Part shown: positions 1 through 7,015 of the stretch, piece by piece
How positions within the stretch are numbered: the stretch's first letter is position 1
Layout of the letters: every line of letters begins with the position of its first letter
DNA from: RPQJ01 sp052035645
GTDB taxonomy: Bacteria > Pseudomonadota > Gammaproteobacteria > Steroidobacterales > Steroidobacteraceae
Reading direction: 5' to 3'
NCBI GenBank assembly: GCA_052035645.1
Contig: JBPOHK010000050.1
Location: 15,637 to 79,636, forward strand
DNA length: 64,000 nt
Made by a program: the position numbers and the translations under genes
The notes under the pieces: model-generated
Told to the model about the DNA's origin: nothing
The model's database searches: none
What the model saw: the letters and a program-made list of their open reading frames with translations, nothing else

Positions 1-392
1 GCGCCCGACTGGCGAGCGACTTCCTGGCCGCCGCGGAACACCACCAGCGTCGGGATGCTGCGGATGCCGTAACGCGCCGCCGTCGCCTGCGCCTCTTCCG
101 TGTTGAGCTTTGCGAACCGCGCCTGCGGCTCCATGCGCTGCGCCACCGCCTCGTAGGCGGGTGCCATCATCCGGCACGGCCCGCACCAGGGCGCCCAGAA
201 ATCCACCACCACCGGCAGGTCGCCGTCGCCGACGTGCCGGCCGAAGCTTGCATCGTCCAGTTCGACGGGGTGGCCGTCGAACAGCCGCGTGTGGCACTGG
301 GGGCACTTCGGGCCGTCGCCCAGGCGCTCGGACGGGACCCGCACGGTCCGGTGGCAGTGCTGGCAGACGACGTTCGAGGTGGCGGTGGCCAT
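1..392 (-). CDS. trxC: Thioredoxin 2 (TrxC), 3' end outside window
   Basis: Cytoplasmic disulfide reductase of the thioredoxin 2 type. The visible 130 residues start with a zinc-ribbon-like module holding two Cys pairs (VVCQHC and KCPQC), which separates TrxC from TrxA. The thioredoxin fold follows with the active site WAPWCGPC and the cis-proline segment IRSIPT. The start is the ATG at 390-392, giving MATATSNVVC. The C-terminus runs off the left edge, so the gene is partial. It is divergent from the cbpA-type gene at 547; the 154-base gap must hold both promoters, but I could not pick clear -35/-10 boxes in it. Identification is secure from the two Cys motifs. Confidence 0.93.
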   Translation of the reverse strand, partial: MATATSNVVCQHCHRTVRVPSERLGDGPKCPQCHTRLFDGHPVELDDASFGRHVGDGDLPVVVDFWAPWCGPCRMMAPAYEAVAQRMEPQARFAKLNTEEAQATAARYGIRSIPTLVVFRGGQEVARQSG

Positions 393-546
393 GGGAATCT
401 CGGTGGGGGGCAGACCCCGTGCATGGGGCCGCCGGTGCGGGACTCAAGCCCGGCCCGTCGCCCCCCTTGAGGCGGGCGCCGTCCGCCACCACATTCGGGA
501 CATCGGCAAGGTCCGCGGCGTAAGGCCGCAAGGCCAGGCATACCCC

Positions 547-1518
547 ATGCGGTTCAAGGACTATTACGAAGTGGTCGGCGTCCCTCGCAGTGCGAGCCAG
601 GACGAGATCAAGCGCGCCTACCGCAAGCTGGCCCGCAAGTTCCACCCGGACGTCAGCAAGGAAAAGAACGCGGAGGAGCGGTTCAAGGAGCTGCAGGAAG
701 CGTACGAGGTCCTCAAGGACCCGGAGAAGCGCGCGGCCTACGACCAGCTCGGGGCCAACTGGAAGCAGGGACAGGAATTCCGTCCGCCGCCCGACTGGGG
801 CAAGGGCTTCGAGTTCTCGCGCGGACGCACGCGCGGCGGCGCGGGGCCGACCGGCGACTTCAGCGACTTCTTCTCGCAGCTGTTCGGCGAGGGCAGTCCG
901 TTCGGCGGCATGCGCGGCGGAACCATGCACTCCGGCCGCGGCTTCGCGTCGGCCGGCCAGGACCACGTTGCGCGCGTCGAGATCGACCTCGAGGACGCCT
1001 ACCGCGGCGCGTCGCGCACCATCGAGTTGAGCGCGCCGCAGATGACCGCGGACGGCCACGTGGTCGTGCAGCCGCGCACGCTGCGCGTGAGCATTCCGGC
1101 CGGCGTGACCGACGGCCAGCAGATCCGGCTCGCCGGGCAGGGCAGCCCGGGCAGCGGCGGCGGGCCGCCGGGCGACCTGTATCTCGAGGTCAATCTGCGC
1201 AAGCACCCGCTCTTTTCGGTCGAGGGCCGCGACGTCACGCTGACGCTGCCGGTCGCGCCCTGGGAAGCGGCGCTCGGCGAGACGGTCGCGGTGCCCACGC
1301 TCGGCGGCTCGGTCGACATGAAGCTGCCCGAAGGCGCGCGCGCGGGACAGAAACTGCGCCTGCGCGCTCGCGGCCTGCCCGGCGCGCCGCCGGGCGACCA
1401 GTACGTCGTGCTGCAGGTCGTGCTGCCGCCGTCGGGTCCGGAGGCGCGGGCGCTGTTCGAGCGCATGAAGCGGGAGTGCGCGTTCGATCCGCGCGCGGAA
1501 CTGCAGCGCCTCAGCTGA
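547..1518 (+). CDS. cbpA: J-domain co-chaperone, CbpA/DnaJ class II
   Basis: Protein of 323 residues that should stimulate DnaK ATPase and hand over clients. The N-terminal J domain (about residues 4-70) has the HPD tripeptide in KFHPDVSK and starts KDYYEVVGV. A Gly/Phe-rich linker follows (GKGFEFSRG, FGEGSPFGG), then the two beta-barrel client-binding domains typical of CbpA (for example VSIPAGVTDGQQIRLAGQG). The Cys-rich zinc domain of DnaJ is absent, which supports CbpA over DnaJ. I chose the ATG at 547 because the J domain begins there; the frame is open further upstream without homology. Its 3' end overlaps the convergent gene at 1511-2539 by 8 bases. Confidence 0.92.
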   Translation: MRFKDYYEVVGVPRSASQDEIKRAYRKLARKFHPDVSKEKNAEERFKELQEAYEVLKDPEKRAAYDQLGANWKQGQEFRPPPDWGKGFEFSRGRTRGGAGPTGDFSDFFSQLFGEGSPFGGMRGGTMHSGRGFASAGQDHVARVEIDLEDAYRGASRTIELSAPQMTADGHVVVQPRTLRVSIPAGVTDGQQIRLAGQGSPGSGGGPPGDLYLEVNLRKHPLFSVEGRDVTLTLPVAPWEAALGETVAVPTLGGSVDMKLPEGARAGQKLRLRARGLPGAPPGDQYVVLQVVLPPSGPEARALFERMKRECAFDPRAELQRLS

Positions 1519-2539
1519 TCGCGGCGCCGAGCCAGTGGCCGATGAGCCAGGTGGCGACGCCCGCGCCGCCGCCGATCAGCACCATGCGCAGCCCGCCGGC
1601 GAGCGCGCTGCGACCGGTGAACAGGCTCAGCGCAGTGCCGACGCCAAACAGCGCCACACCGGCGATGCCGGCCGAGGCCAGCACGGCCCGCTCGAGCGGC
1701 AGGCCGAGCAGGAACGGCACCAGGGGCGCGAGCGCACCGACCGAGAACGCCAGGAAGGAGAAGATCGCGGCGCCCCAGGGCGAGCCGAGGTCGTCGGGGT
1801 TGAGGCCGAGTTCCTCGCGCGCGAGCGCGTCGAGCGCAGTGTCCTCGTTCTTGACCAGTTCGCGCGCCACGCGCCGCGCCTCCTCGAGCTGCATGCCTCG
1901 CGCCTGGTAGATCAGCGCGAGCTCCTCGGCTTCCTCTTCCGGGTACTCCTGCAGTTCGTCGCGCTCGAGGCCGATCTGGTACTCGAACATCTCGCGCTGC
2001 GAGCGCATCGACACGTACTCGCCCGACGCCATCGAGAGCGCGCCCGCGAGCAGGCCCGCCACGCCGCTCGTCAGCACGAAGTCGCTGCCGGCGGCGGCGC
2101 CGGCGACACCCATGATCAGGCTGGTGTTGGAGACGAGGCCGTCGTTGACGCCGAACACGGCCGCGCGCAGGTTGCCGCCGCCGTAGCCCTTGTGCCGGGC
2201 GCCGATCTCCGAGACCTGGGTCGGCATGAGGTGGCCGGCGAGCGAGCGCCGGGCATCGTAGGCGGAGATGCCGCGCACCTTCATGGCCGCCAGCATCGGC
2301 TTGATCCGCCGCGGCCCGATCGCCCGCGCGAGCATCACCGTGATGCGCGCGCGCAGCGACGGCGTGAAGGGCGGCGGGGGCTCCGTGGAACCGGCGCGCC
2401 ACTTGTCGGCCTGGAATTCCGCGGCAGCCGCGAGCGCGCCGAAGAGCTCGACGATCTTCGGGTCAGGCTCGCAGCGCGCGAGCTCGCGGTACAACCACGC
2501 GGATTGCCGCTCTTCGAACCAGCTTTCTTCTTTGCTCAT
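1511..2539 (-). CDS. VIT/CCC1-family transporter with ferritin-like N-terminal region
   Basis: Membrane protein of 342 residues. The C-terminal two thirds match the VIT1/CCC1 family (Fe/Mn transport into a compartment or out of the cell): AAVFGVNDGLVSNTSLIMGVAGA, split over the first membrane helix, then GEYVSMRSQREMFE and C-terminal helices around residues 240-335. The first ~130 residues resemble the erythrin-like module of MbfA/VIT fusions, but the usual ExxH metal pair reads EFQA (in AAEFQADKW), so a working ferroxidase site is doubtful. It is convergent with the cbpA-type gene, with an 8-base overlap. The substrate (iron or manganese) is inferred from family only. Confidence 0.82.
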   Translation of the reverse strand: MSKEESWFEERQSAWLYRELARCEPDPKIVELFGALAAAAEFQADKWRAGSTEPPPPFTPSLRARITVMLARAIGPRRIKPMLAAMKVRGISAYDARRSLAGHLMPTQVSEIGARHKGYGGGNLRAAVFGVNDGLVSNTSLIMGVAGAAAGSDFVLTSGVAGLLAGALSMASGEYVSMRSQREMFEYQIGLERDELQEYPEEEAEELALIYQARGMQLEEARRVARELVKNEDTALDALAREELGLNPDDLGSPWGAAIFSFLAFSVGALAPLVPFLLGLPLERAVLASAGIAGVALFGVGTALSLFTGRSALAGGLRMVLIGGGAGVATWLIGHWLGAAIS

Positions 2540-2557
2540 GGCCGGACGGCCAGAGTA

Positions 2558-2968
2558 TCACGCGCGCGCGGACTCCCGTCCCTTGCGCAGCAGCTTCTGC
2601 ACCTGGCGCAGCACCGCGACGTTGACGTACGGCTTCTCGATGAAGTCGCTGGCGCCCTCGCGCATCGCCGCCACGGCCGTCGGCACGTCCGATTCGTCGG
2701 CGAGCAGCACGACCGGCGTGTCGTTGCCGCTCTTGCGCAGCCGGCGCAGGAACTCGAGGCCCGACATGCCCGGCAGCAGCAGGTCGACGATCAGGCAGGA
2801 GAGGTGGCGGCCGTTGGCCGCGAGCAGGTAGCTTTCGGCGCTGTCGAACGTCGAGACGTCGACGCCCACGCCGTGCAGCAGGCTCCTGAGCCCCTCGCGC
2901 GCCACCGGGTCGGGGTCGATGACCCCGACGACTGGCGGCGATTCCTGAACTGGGACGTTCTCGGACAT
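2558..2968 (-). CDS. Single-domain response regulator (FixJ-type receiver)
   Basis: Receiver domain of 136 residues with no output domain. The phospho-acceptor Asp is D62 in LIVDLLLPGM and the conserved Lys is in DFIEKPY. The switch Thr/Ser after beta-4 is replaced by Ala (VVLLADESD, where the neighbouring FixJ has IIFITGHGD), so signalling may differ from a normal receiver. It lies 229 bases downstream of fixJ on the same strand, with a set of inverted repeats between them. Likely role: phosphate sink or modulator of the FixL-FixJ pair; this is inference. The ATG at 2966-2968 was chosen over an upstream in-frame start because the receiver fold begins about a dozen residues in. Confidence 0.85.
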   Translation of the reverse strand: MSENVPVQESPPVVGVIDPDPVAREGLRSLLHGVGVDVSTFDSAESYLLAANGRHLSCLIVDLLLPGMSGLEFLRRLRKSGNDTPVVLLADESDVPTAVAAMREGASDFIEKPYVNVAVLRQVQKLLRKGRESARA

Positions 2969-3110
2969 GGATGAAATGGACGCGACCACAGGACCCGGCC
3001 AGCTCAAGGTGAGCCGCAGGGAGGATCGGATGCGGTGAACTGCGCTGCGCACTGTGGTCGCATGGCCGCAGTGTTAATGGCGGACGGTCGCCCCGAGAAT
3101 TGGGGTTTAT

Positions 3111-3170
3111 ACGTAAATTGAAACTTACGTCTTCAGTGTCTAGTTAAGTTGACACTCGAAGTGTCACTTC
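3111..3170 (-). promoter_or_regulatory. Cluster of inverted repeats upstream of the orphan receiver gene
   Basis: The gap between fixJ and the orphan receiver gene holds three exact symmetric elements. ACGTAA-N8-TTACGT lies at 3111-3130. GACACT-CGA-AGTGTC lies at 3151-3165, with a third AGTGTC at 3135-3140. The palindrome GAAGTG-T-CACTTC lies at 3158-3170 and overlaps the second element. This local AT-rich patch in a GC-rich genome looks like a regulated promoter for the 2558-2968 gene on the minus strand. A LuxR/FixJ-type regulator binding here is plausible but not shown. Confidence 0.5.
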
Positions 3171-3197
3171 CATGATCCGTGCTGCGACGCAGCAAGC

Positions 3198-3821
3198 TTA
3201 CTCCTCGGGGCGCTCCACTTCCAGCACCATGCGGACGAGGTGCGCGAGGGAGTGTGCTTCCATCTTCTCCATCACGCGGGCGCGGTGGATCTCGACGGTG
3301 CGCTGGCTGAGGTTCAGGTCGCCCGCGATGACCTTGTTCGCCTTGCCGGCGACGACGAGGTCGAGCACTTCGCGTTCGCGCGGCGTCAGCGACTCGAGGC
3401 GCTTGCGGATCATGTTGCGCTCCGCGAGCATCCGCCGGCTGCCGGCATCCTTCTCGAGCGCCTGGTTGATGCGATCGAGCAGGTCCTGGTCGCGGAACGG
3501 CTTCTGGATGAAATCGACCGCGCCGGCCTGCATGGCCTCGACTGCCATCGGCACGTCGCCGTGGCCGGTGATGAAGATGATCGGCAGGATCGAGTGGCGC
3601 TCGTTGAGCTTGCCCTGCAGCTCGAGGCCGCTCATGCCGGGCATGCGGATGTCGAGCACGAGGCAGCCGGGGCGGTCGTCGCGCTCGGCGTCGAGGAATT
3701 CCTGGCCGGACTCGAACACCTCGACCGGCAGGCCCACCGACTTCAGGAGCATCCTGAGCGAATCTCGCACCGCGGCATCGTCGTCCACGACAAACACGGT
3801 GGGCTTCGTTTCCTTGATCAC
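3198..3821 (-). CDS. fixJ: Response regulator, FixJ family
   Basis: DNA-binding response regulator of 207 residues. The receiver (residues 1-125) has acidic residues in VVDDD, phospho-acceptor D57 in LVLDIRMPGM, Thr in FITGHGD and Lys in FIQKPF. The LuxR-type helix-turn-helix (about 140-195) has LTPREREVLDLV and NLSQRTVEIHRARVMEKM, the FixJ signature. It sits 6 bases behind the fixL-like kinase gene, so the two are co-transcribed and form a cognate pair. In rhizobia FixJ activates fixK and fixN-type oxidase genes under low oxygen; here the cbb3 operon lies about 1 kb away. Whether it controls nitrogen fixation genes cannot be said; none are in the window. Confidence 0.9.
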   Translation of the reverse strand: MIKETKPTVFVVDDDAAVRDSLRMLLKSVGLPVEVFESGQEFLDAERDDRPGCLVLDIRMPGMSGLELQGKLNERHSILPIIFITGHGDVPMAVEAMQAGAVDFIQKPFRDQDLLDRINQALEKDAGSRRMLAERNMIRKRLESLTPREREVLDLVVAGKANKVIAGDLNLSQRTVEIHRARVMEKMEAHSLAHLVRMVLEVERPEE

Positions 3822-3827
3822 TCTTCT

Positions 3828-5393
3828 CTACTCCTCGTTGGCCGCCGGGGCGATCGGCAGCGTGAAATGGAAGCGCGCCCCGGACCCCTCGTTGGGAGTG
3901 TGCCACAGCCTGCCGCCGTGGGCGCGCACGATCGAGCGGCTGATCGCGAGGCCGAGGCCCGTGCCGCCCGACTTGGTGGTGAAGAACGCGTTGAACAGGT
4001 GCTCCGTCGCTTCGGCGGCGAGGCCCGTACCGTGGTCGGCCACCGTCACCTCGATCTCGCCATCCTCCGTGCGCCGCGTCGACAGCACCACCTCGCGCCG
4101 GTGTTCCGGCACGTCGGACATGGCGTCGATCGCATTGCGCACGAGGTTAAGCACGACCTGCTGCAGCTGGATCGGGTCGGCGTAGACGGTCGGCAGCGTG
4201 CCCTCGGACTCGATGCGCAGCCAGACGTTGTTGAGCCGCGCATCGGTCTCCGCGAGCGTGCGCAGGTCCTCGAGCAGGCGGTTGCAGTCGACCGGCTCGC
4301 GGGTGACCTCGCGGTTCTTCACGAAGTTGCGCAGCCGGCGGATCACCTCGCCGGCGCGCAGGGCCTGCGCGTTGATCTGCTGCAGGGCCTCGATCACGTC
4401 GTCCGGGTCGTGCCCGGGCAGGCGGATCATGCGCTGGCAGGCCTGCGCGTAGGTCGCGATGGCGGACAGCGGCTGGTTGATCTCGTGCGCGAGGCCGGCC
4501 GCCATCTCGCCCATGGTCGACAGGCGCGAGAAGTGCGTGAGCCGCTCCTGCAGCTGGCGGGCCTCGTCCTCGGCGTGCCGGCGCTCGGTCACGTCGTGCA
4601 CGGTGCCGATGTGCTTGGTCGCCTTGCCCGTGATGTCGTACACGGCCTGCGCGATGTGGTGCAGGTGGCGCGTCGAGCCGTCGCGCAGGATCACCCGGTA
4701 CTCGATGTCCATCGAGCCGCTGCCGTGGTCGAGCTCGTCCATCGCCTCGCGCAGCTTCGCGACGTCGGCCGGGTGCACCCAGTGCTCGAGGTATTCGCCG
4801 ATCGCGCCGATCGACGCGCCGGCGTCGCTGCCGAGGATGCGGAACATCTGCGGCGAGTAGTAGTCGGGCTCGGAGGCGTCGAGGTGCACGACGTAGTTGC
4901 CGAGGTTGGCGAGCTCCTGCGCGAGGCGCAGTTCGGCTTCGCTGCGCTTCAGCTGCTCGTCCGCCAGCTTGCGCGCGGTGATGTCGCGGATGAAGCCGAC
5001 GAAGCGCGGCGGGCCCGCGGCCTCGACCCGGCCGACGGCGAGGTCGCAGGGGAACGTCGTGCCGTCCTTGCGCCGCGCCCGCACCTCGCGGCCGATGCCG
5101 ATGATGCGGGCCTCGCCGGTGCGGTTGTAGCTGTCCACGTAGCGCTGGTGCGCCTCGTGGTAGGGCTGCGGCATCAGCAGGCTGACGTTCTGGCCGACCA
5201 CCTCGTCCGGGCGGTAACCGAAGATGCGCTCGGCGGCGAGGTTGAACTCGTCGATGCGGCCGGTGTGGTCGATGACGATGATCGCATCGACCGCGGCATC
5301 GAGCAGCGCGCGGAAGTAACCCTCCGCCGCCGATGCCATCGTCCCTGGTGCCGCACCGCTTCCCGTCGAAGATGTGGTCGACTGTTGCGTCAT
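3828..5393 (-). CDS. fixL: PAS-PAS sensor histidine kinase, probable heme-based FixL
   Basis: Kinase of 521 residues with no clear membrane segment. PAS1 (about 25-140) aligns with the heme PAS of FixL: LLMPQPYHEAHQRYVDSY followed by ARIIGIGREV. H82 falls at the proximal heme ligand (His200 of Bradyrhizobium FixL) and R102 at the distal Arg220. A second PAS (about 155-270) follows, then HisKA with phospho-acceptor H303 in LAHEINQPLS and an HATPase domain (NLVRNAIDAM, GTGLGLAIS). It forms an operon with fixJ. Expected role: oxygen-controlled phosphorylation of FixJ. Heme binding is inferred from the conserved ligand and Arg. An alternative is a redox or ligand PAS kinase that only resembles FixL. 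Confidence 0.85.
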   Translation of the reverse strand: MTQQSTTSSTGSGAAPGTMASAAEGYFRALLDAAVDAIIVIDHTGRIDEFNLAAERIFGYRPDEVVGQNVSLLMPQPYHEAHQRYVDSYNRTGEARIIGIGREVRARRKDGTTFPCDLAVGRVEAAGPPRFVGFIRDITARKLADEQLKRSEAELRLAQELANLGNYVVHLDASEPDYYSPQMFRILGSDAGASIGAIGEYLEHWVHPADVAKLREAMDELDHGSGSMDIEYRVILRDGSTRHLHHIAQAVYDITGKATKHIGTVHDVTERRHAEDEARQLQERLTHFSRLSTMGEMAAGLAHEINQPLSAIATYAQACQRMIRLPGHDPDDVIEALQQINAQALRAGEVIRRLRNFVKNREVTREPVDCNRLLEDLRTLAETDARLNNVWLRIESEGTLPTVYADPIQLQQVVLNLVRNAIDAMSDVPEHRREVVLSTRRTEDGEIEVTVADHGTGLAAEATEHLFNAFFTTKSGGTGLGLAISRSIVRAHGGRLWHTPNEGSGARFHFTLPIAPAANEE

Positions 5394-5521
5394 TGTCTGG
5401 CGCGATGAAACGGAATGCGAATCGTAAGGGATGACGGGCGGCGCGACTAGGTATTACTGGAGAGAGGCCTGTGCATGCCTGCGAATCCGGGCCCGTCGGT
5501 GCCGGGAGCACAATGGATTCG

Positions 5522-5582
5522 GCCCCCCCGGGGCCGCCCGGGGGGCGCCTGGTACCACGTGGAGCAATCCGAGGAGGGCGCC
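5522..5582 (+). promoter_or_regulatory. Structured leader of the small heat shock gene
   Basis: The leader in front of the Hsp20 gene can form a 7-bp all-GC hairpin, GCCCCCC at 5522-5528 with GGGGGGC at 5540-5546. Alternatively the self-complementary GGCGCC at 5544-5549 can pair with GGCGCC at 5577-5582, which lies between the Shine-Dalgarno and the ATG. Such leaders often act as RNA thermometers in small heat shock genes, but no ROSE or fourU motif is visible, so this stays a candidate. Confidence 0.3.
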
Positions 5583-6020
5583 ATGAGACTCACACGCTGG
5601 GAACCGTTCCGCGAGATGGACGAGATGCTGAAGGGCTTCGCGCCGATGCTCGGCCGCCTGCCCATGGGCCGGACGGCGGAGGGGGGCTATGACTTCCTGC
5701 CGCCGGCCGACATCGTCGAGCACGAGAAGGAATACCTCGTGAAGATCGACCTGCCCGACGTCAGGAAAGAGGACGTGAAGGTCCTCTGCGACGAGGGTGT
5801 CCTGACCGTACGCGGCGAGCGCCGCGTCGAGAAGGAAGAGAAGGGGGAGAAGGTACACCGCACCGAGCGCTTCTACGGCAGCTTCGAGCGCAGCTTCATG
5901 CTGCCCGAGGACGTCGATCCGAAGCTGATCCGCGCCGAGGCGAAGGACGGTGTGCTGACGCTCACGCTGCCGAAGGGCGCCACGCCGAAGGCGAAGCCCG
6001 TCGCGATCAGCGTGCAGTGA
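5583..6020 (+). CDS. Small heat shock protein, Hsp20/IbpA-type alpha-crystallin family
   Basis: ATP-independent holdase of 145 residues. The alpha-crystallin domain spans about residues 38-130: PPADIVEHEKEYLVKIDLPDV, broken here into strands beta2-beta4, then GVLTVRGERR and the conserved closing motif AKDGVLTLTLPK. A short C-terminal tail (AKPVAISVQ) carries the I/V-x-I/V-type contact. The ATG at 5583 was chosen because it follows GAGGAGG at a good distance and matches the usual N-terminus (MRLTRWEPFREMDEM). It is monocistronic, closed by a strong terminator at 6051-6079. Confidence 0.92.
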   Translation: MRLTRWEPFREMDEMLKGFAPMLGRLPMGRTAEGGYDFLPPADIVEHEKEYLVKIDLPDVRKEDVKVLCDEGVLTVRGERRVEKEEKGEKVHRTERFYGSFERSFMLPEDVDPKLIRAEAKDGVLTLTLPKGATPKAKPVAISVQ

Positions 6021-6050
6021 GGGAGCCACGGCGCCCGGCGGGCGCCCAAG

Positions 6051-6079
6051 GGCCGGGACGGGGTCGTCCCGGCCTTTTT
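6051..6079 (+). terminator. Rho-independent terminator after hsp20
   Basis: Perfect 9-bp stem GGCCGGGAC (6051-6059) with GTCCCGGCC (6066-6074), a 6-base loop and then TTTTT at 6075-6079. It lies 30 bases past the hsp20 stop. The U-tract is only on the plus-strand side, so it is directional. Confidence 0.9.
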
Positions 6080-6092
6080 CGTTCCCGGCGGG

Positions 6093-6821
6093 CTACATCG
6101 CCATGTGGTGCTGCGCGTGTCCGCCGCCCGCCGCGCCCATGTACAGCGCGTCGCCCGCGGTCCACAGGCCGAAGCCGAGCAGCAGCACGCCGGCGATGTT
6201 GCGCAACGTGGCGCGGCGGCTCAGGGTGGACGCGATCCGCTCGAAGGCCACCGTCGCGGTGACCATGGAGGGCAGCGTGCCGGCACCGAACGCCGCCATC
6301 AGCGCGGCGCCGGAGGCCGCGCCGCCCGTCATGCCGGCCATCATCAGCATCGAGTAGGTCATTCCGCAGGGCAGCCAGCCCCAGGCCAGCCCGAGGCCGA
6401 TCGCCCCGCCGAGGCCGCCCGAGCGGCCCTGCCGGCCGGCCCAGGGCATCACGCGTCGCCAGAGGCCGGCGCCGGCGGCTTCGAGCGGATCGAGCACGCG
6501 CCAGCCGAAGAGCAGCCGGCCCGCCACGAGGATCATGACGAGCCCGGCGGCGACTCGGAACGCGATGCTCAGGGCCTTCACGTCGAACGAGTGCAGCACG
6601 AGGTGGCCGAGCACGCCGACGATCGCGCCGGCGAGCGCGTAGCTGCCGACGCGTGCGAGGTTGTAGGCGAGGCCCATCGCCAGCTTCGAGCCGGAGCCCG
6701 AGCGCTGCGTGCGCATCGCGAACGCGCCCGCGATGCCGCCGCACATGGAGGCGCAGTGTCCGCTCGCCGCGAGTCCCGCCACGAAGGCGGCCCAGAGTCC
6801 CAGTTCGCCCATGCCGCCCAT
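6093..6821 (-). CDS. TauE/SafE (UreH-like) membrane protein of the cbb3 assembly operon
   Basis: Membrane protein of 242 residues with about six helices. It belongs to the sulfite exporter/UreH-like (DsbD_2) group often found at the end of cco operons. The first helix carries SGHCASMCGG with C23 and C27, a motif conserved in this group and a likely metal or thiol site. The C-terminus GGGHAQHHMAM is rich in His and Met, which suits copper handling. It follows ccoS by one base and is the last gene of the operon. A role in copper supply or cytochrome maturation is inferred from context; the name sulfite exporter should not be taken as function. Confidence 0.8.
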   Translation of the reverse strand: MGGMGELGLWAAFVAGLAASGHCASMCGGIAGAFAMRTQRSGSGSKLAMGLAYNLARVGSYALAGAIVGVLGHLVLHSFDVKALSIAFRVAAGLVMILVAGRLLFGWRVLDPLEAAGAGLWRRVMPWAGRQGRSGGLGGAIGLGLAWGWLPCGMTYSMLMMAGMTGGAASGAALMAAFGAGTLPSMVTATVAFERIASTLSRRATLRNIAGVLLLGFGLWTAGDALYMGAAGGGHAQHHMAM

Positions 6822-6822
6822 G

Positions 6823-7014
6823 TCAGTCGTTGCCTCCGTGTGGGTCGCCCGGGGGATTCCGGGGTTGCCGGCCCGGGCTGTCCTCGTCGAGGACCGTCCA
6901 GCCCGGACTGTCGAGATCGTCGAACTGGCCGTCGCCCACGGCCCAGAAAAAGGCCCACAGGCCGAGACCGACCAGCACCAGGCCGAGCGGGATCAGCAGG
7001 TAGACGATGCTCAC
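6823..7014 (-). CDS. ccoS: CcoS, cbb3 oxidase maturation protein
   Basis: Small protein of 63 residues with one N-terminal membrane helix (IVYLLIPLGLVLVGLGLWAF) and the CcoS signature WAVGDGQFDDLDSPGW. The start is a GTG at 7012-7014, one base after the ccoI stop; the stop is one base before the next gene. CcoS is required for heme/Cu insertion into CcoN in studied species. Confidence 0.93.
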   Translation of the reverse strand: MSIVYLLIPLGLVLVGLGLWAFFWAVGDGQFDDLDSPGWTVLDEDSPGRQPRNPPGDPHGGND

Positions 7015-7015
7015 T

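Noticed and set aside
3170..3197. Hairpin TGCTGC-GAC-GCAGCA next to the fixJ stop as a terminator
   Set aside because: On the minus strand no T run follows the stem.
6093..6821. Calling the last cco operon gene a sulfite exporter by function
   Set aside because: The family name is historical. The Cys pair, the His/Met tail and the operon position point to metal or cytochrome assembly instead.
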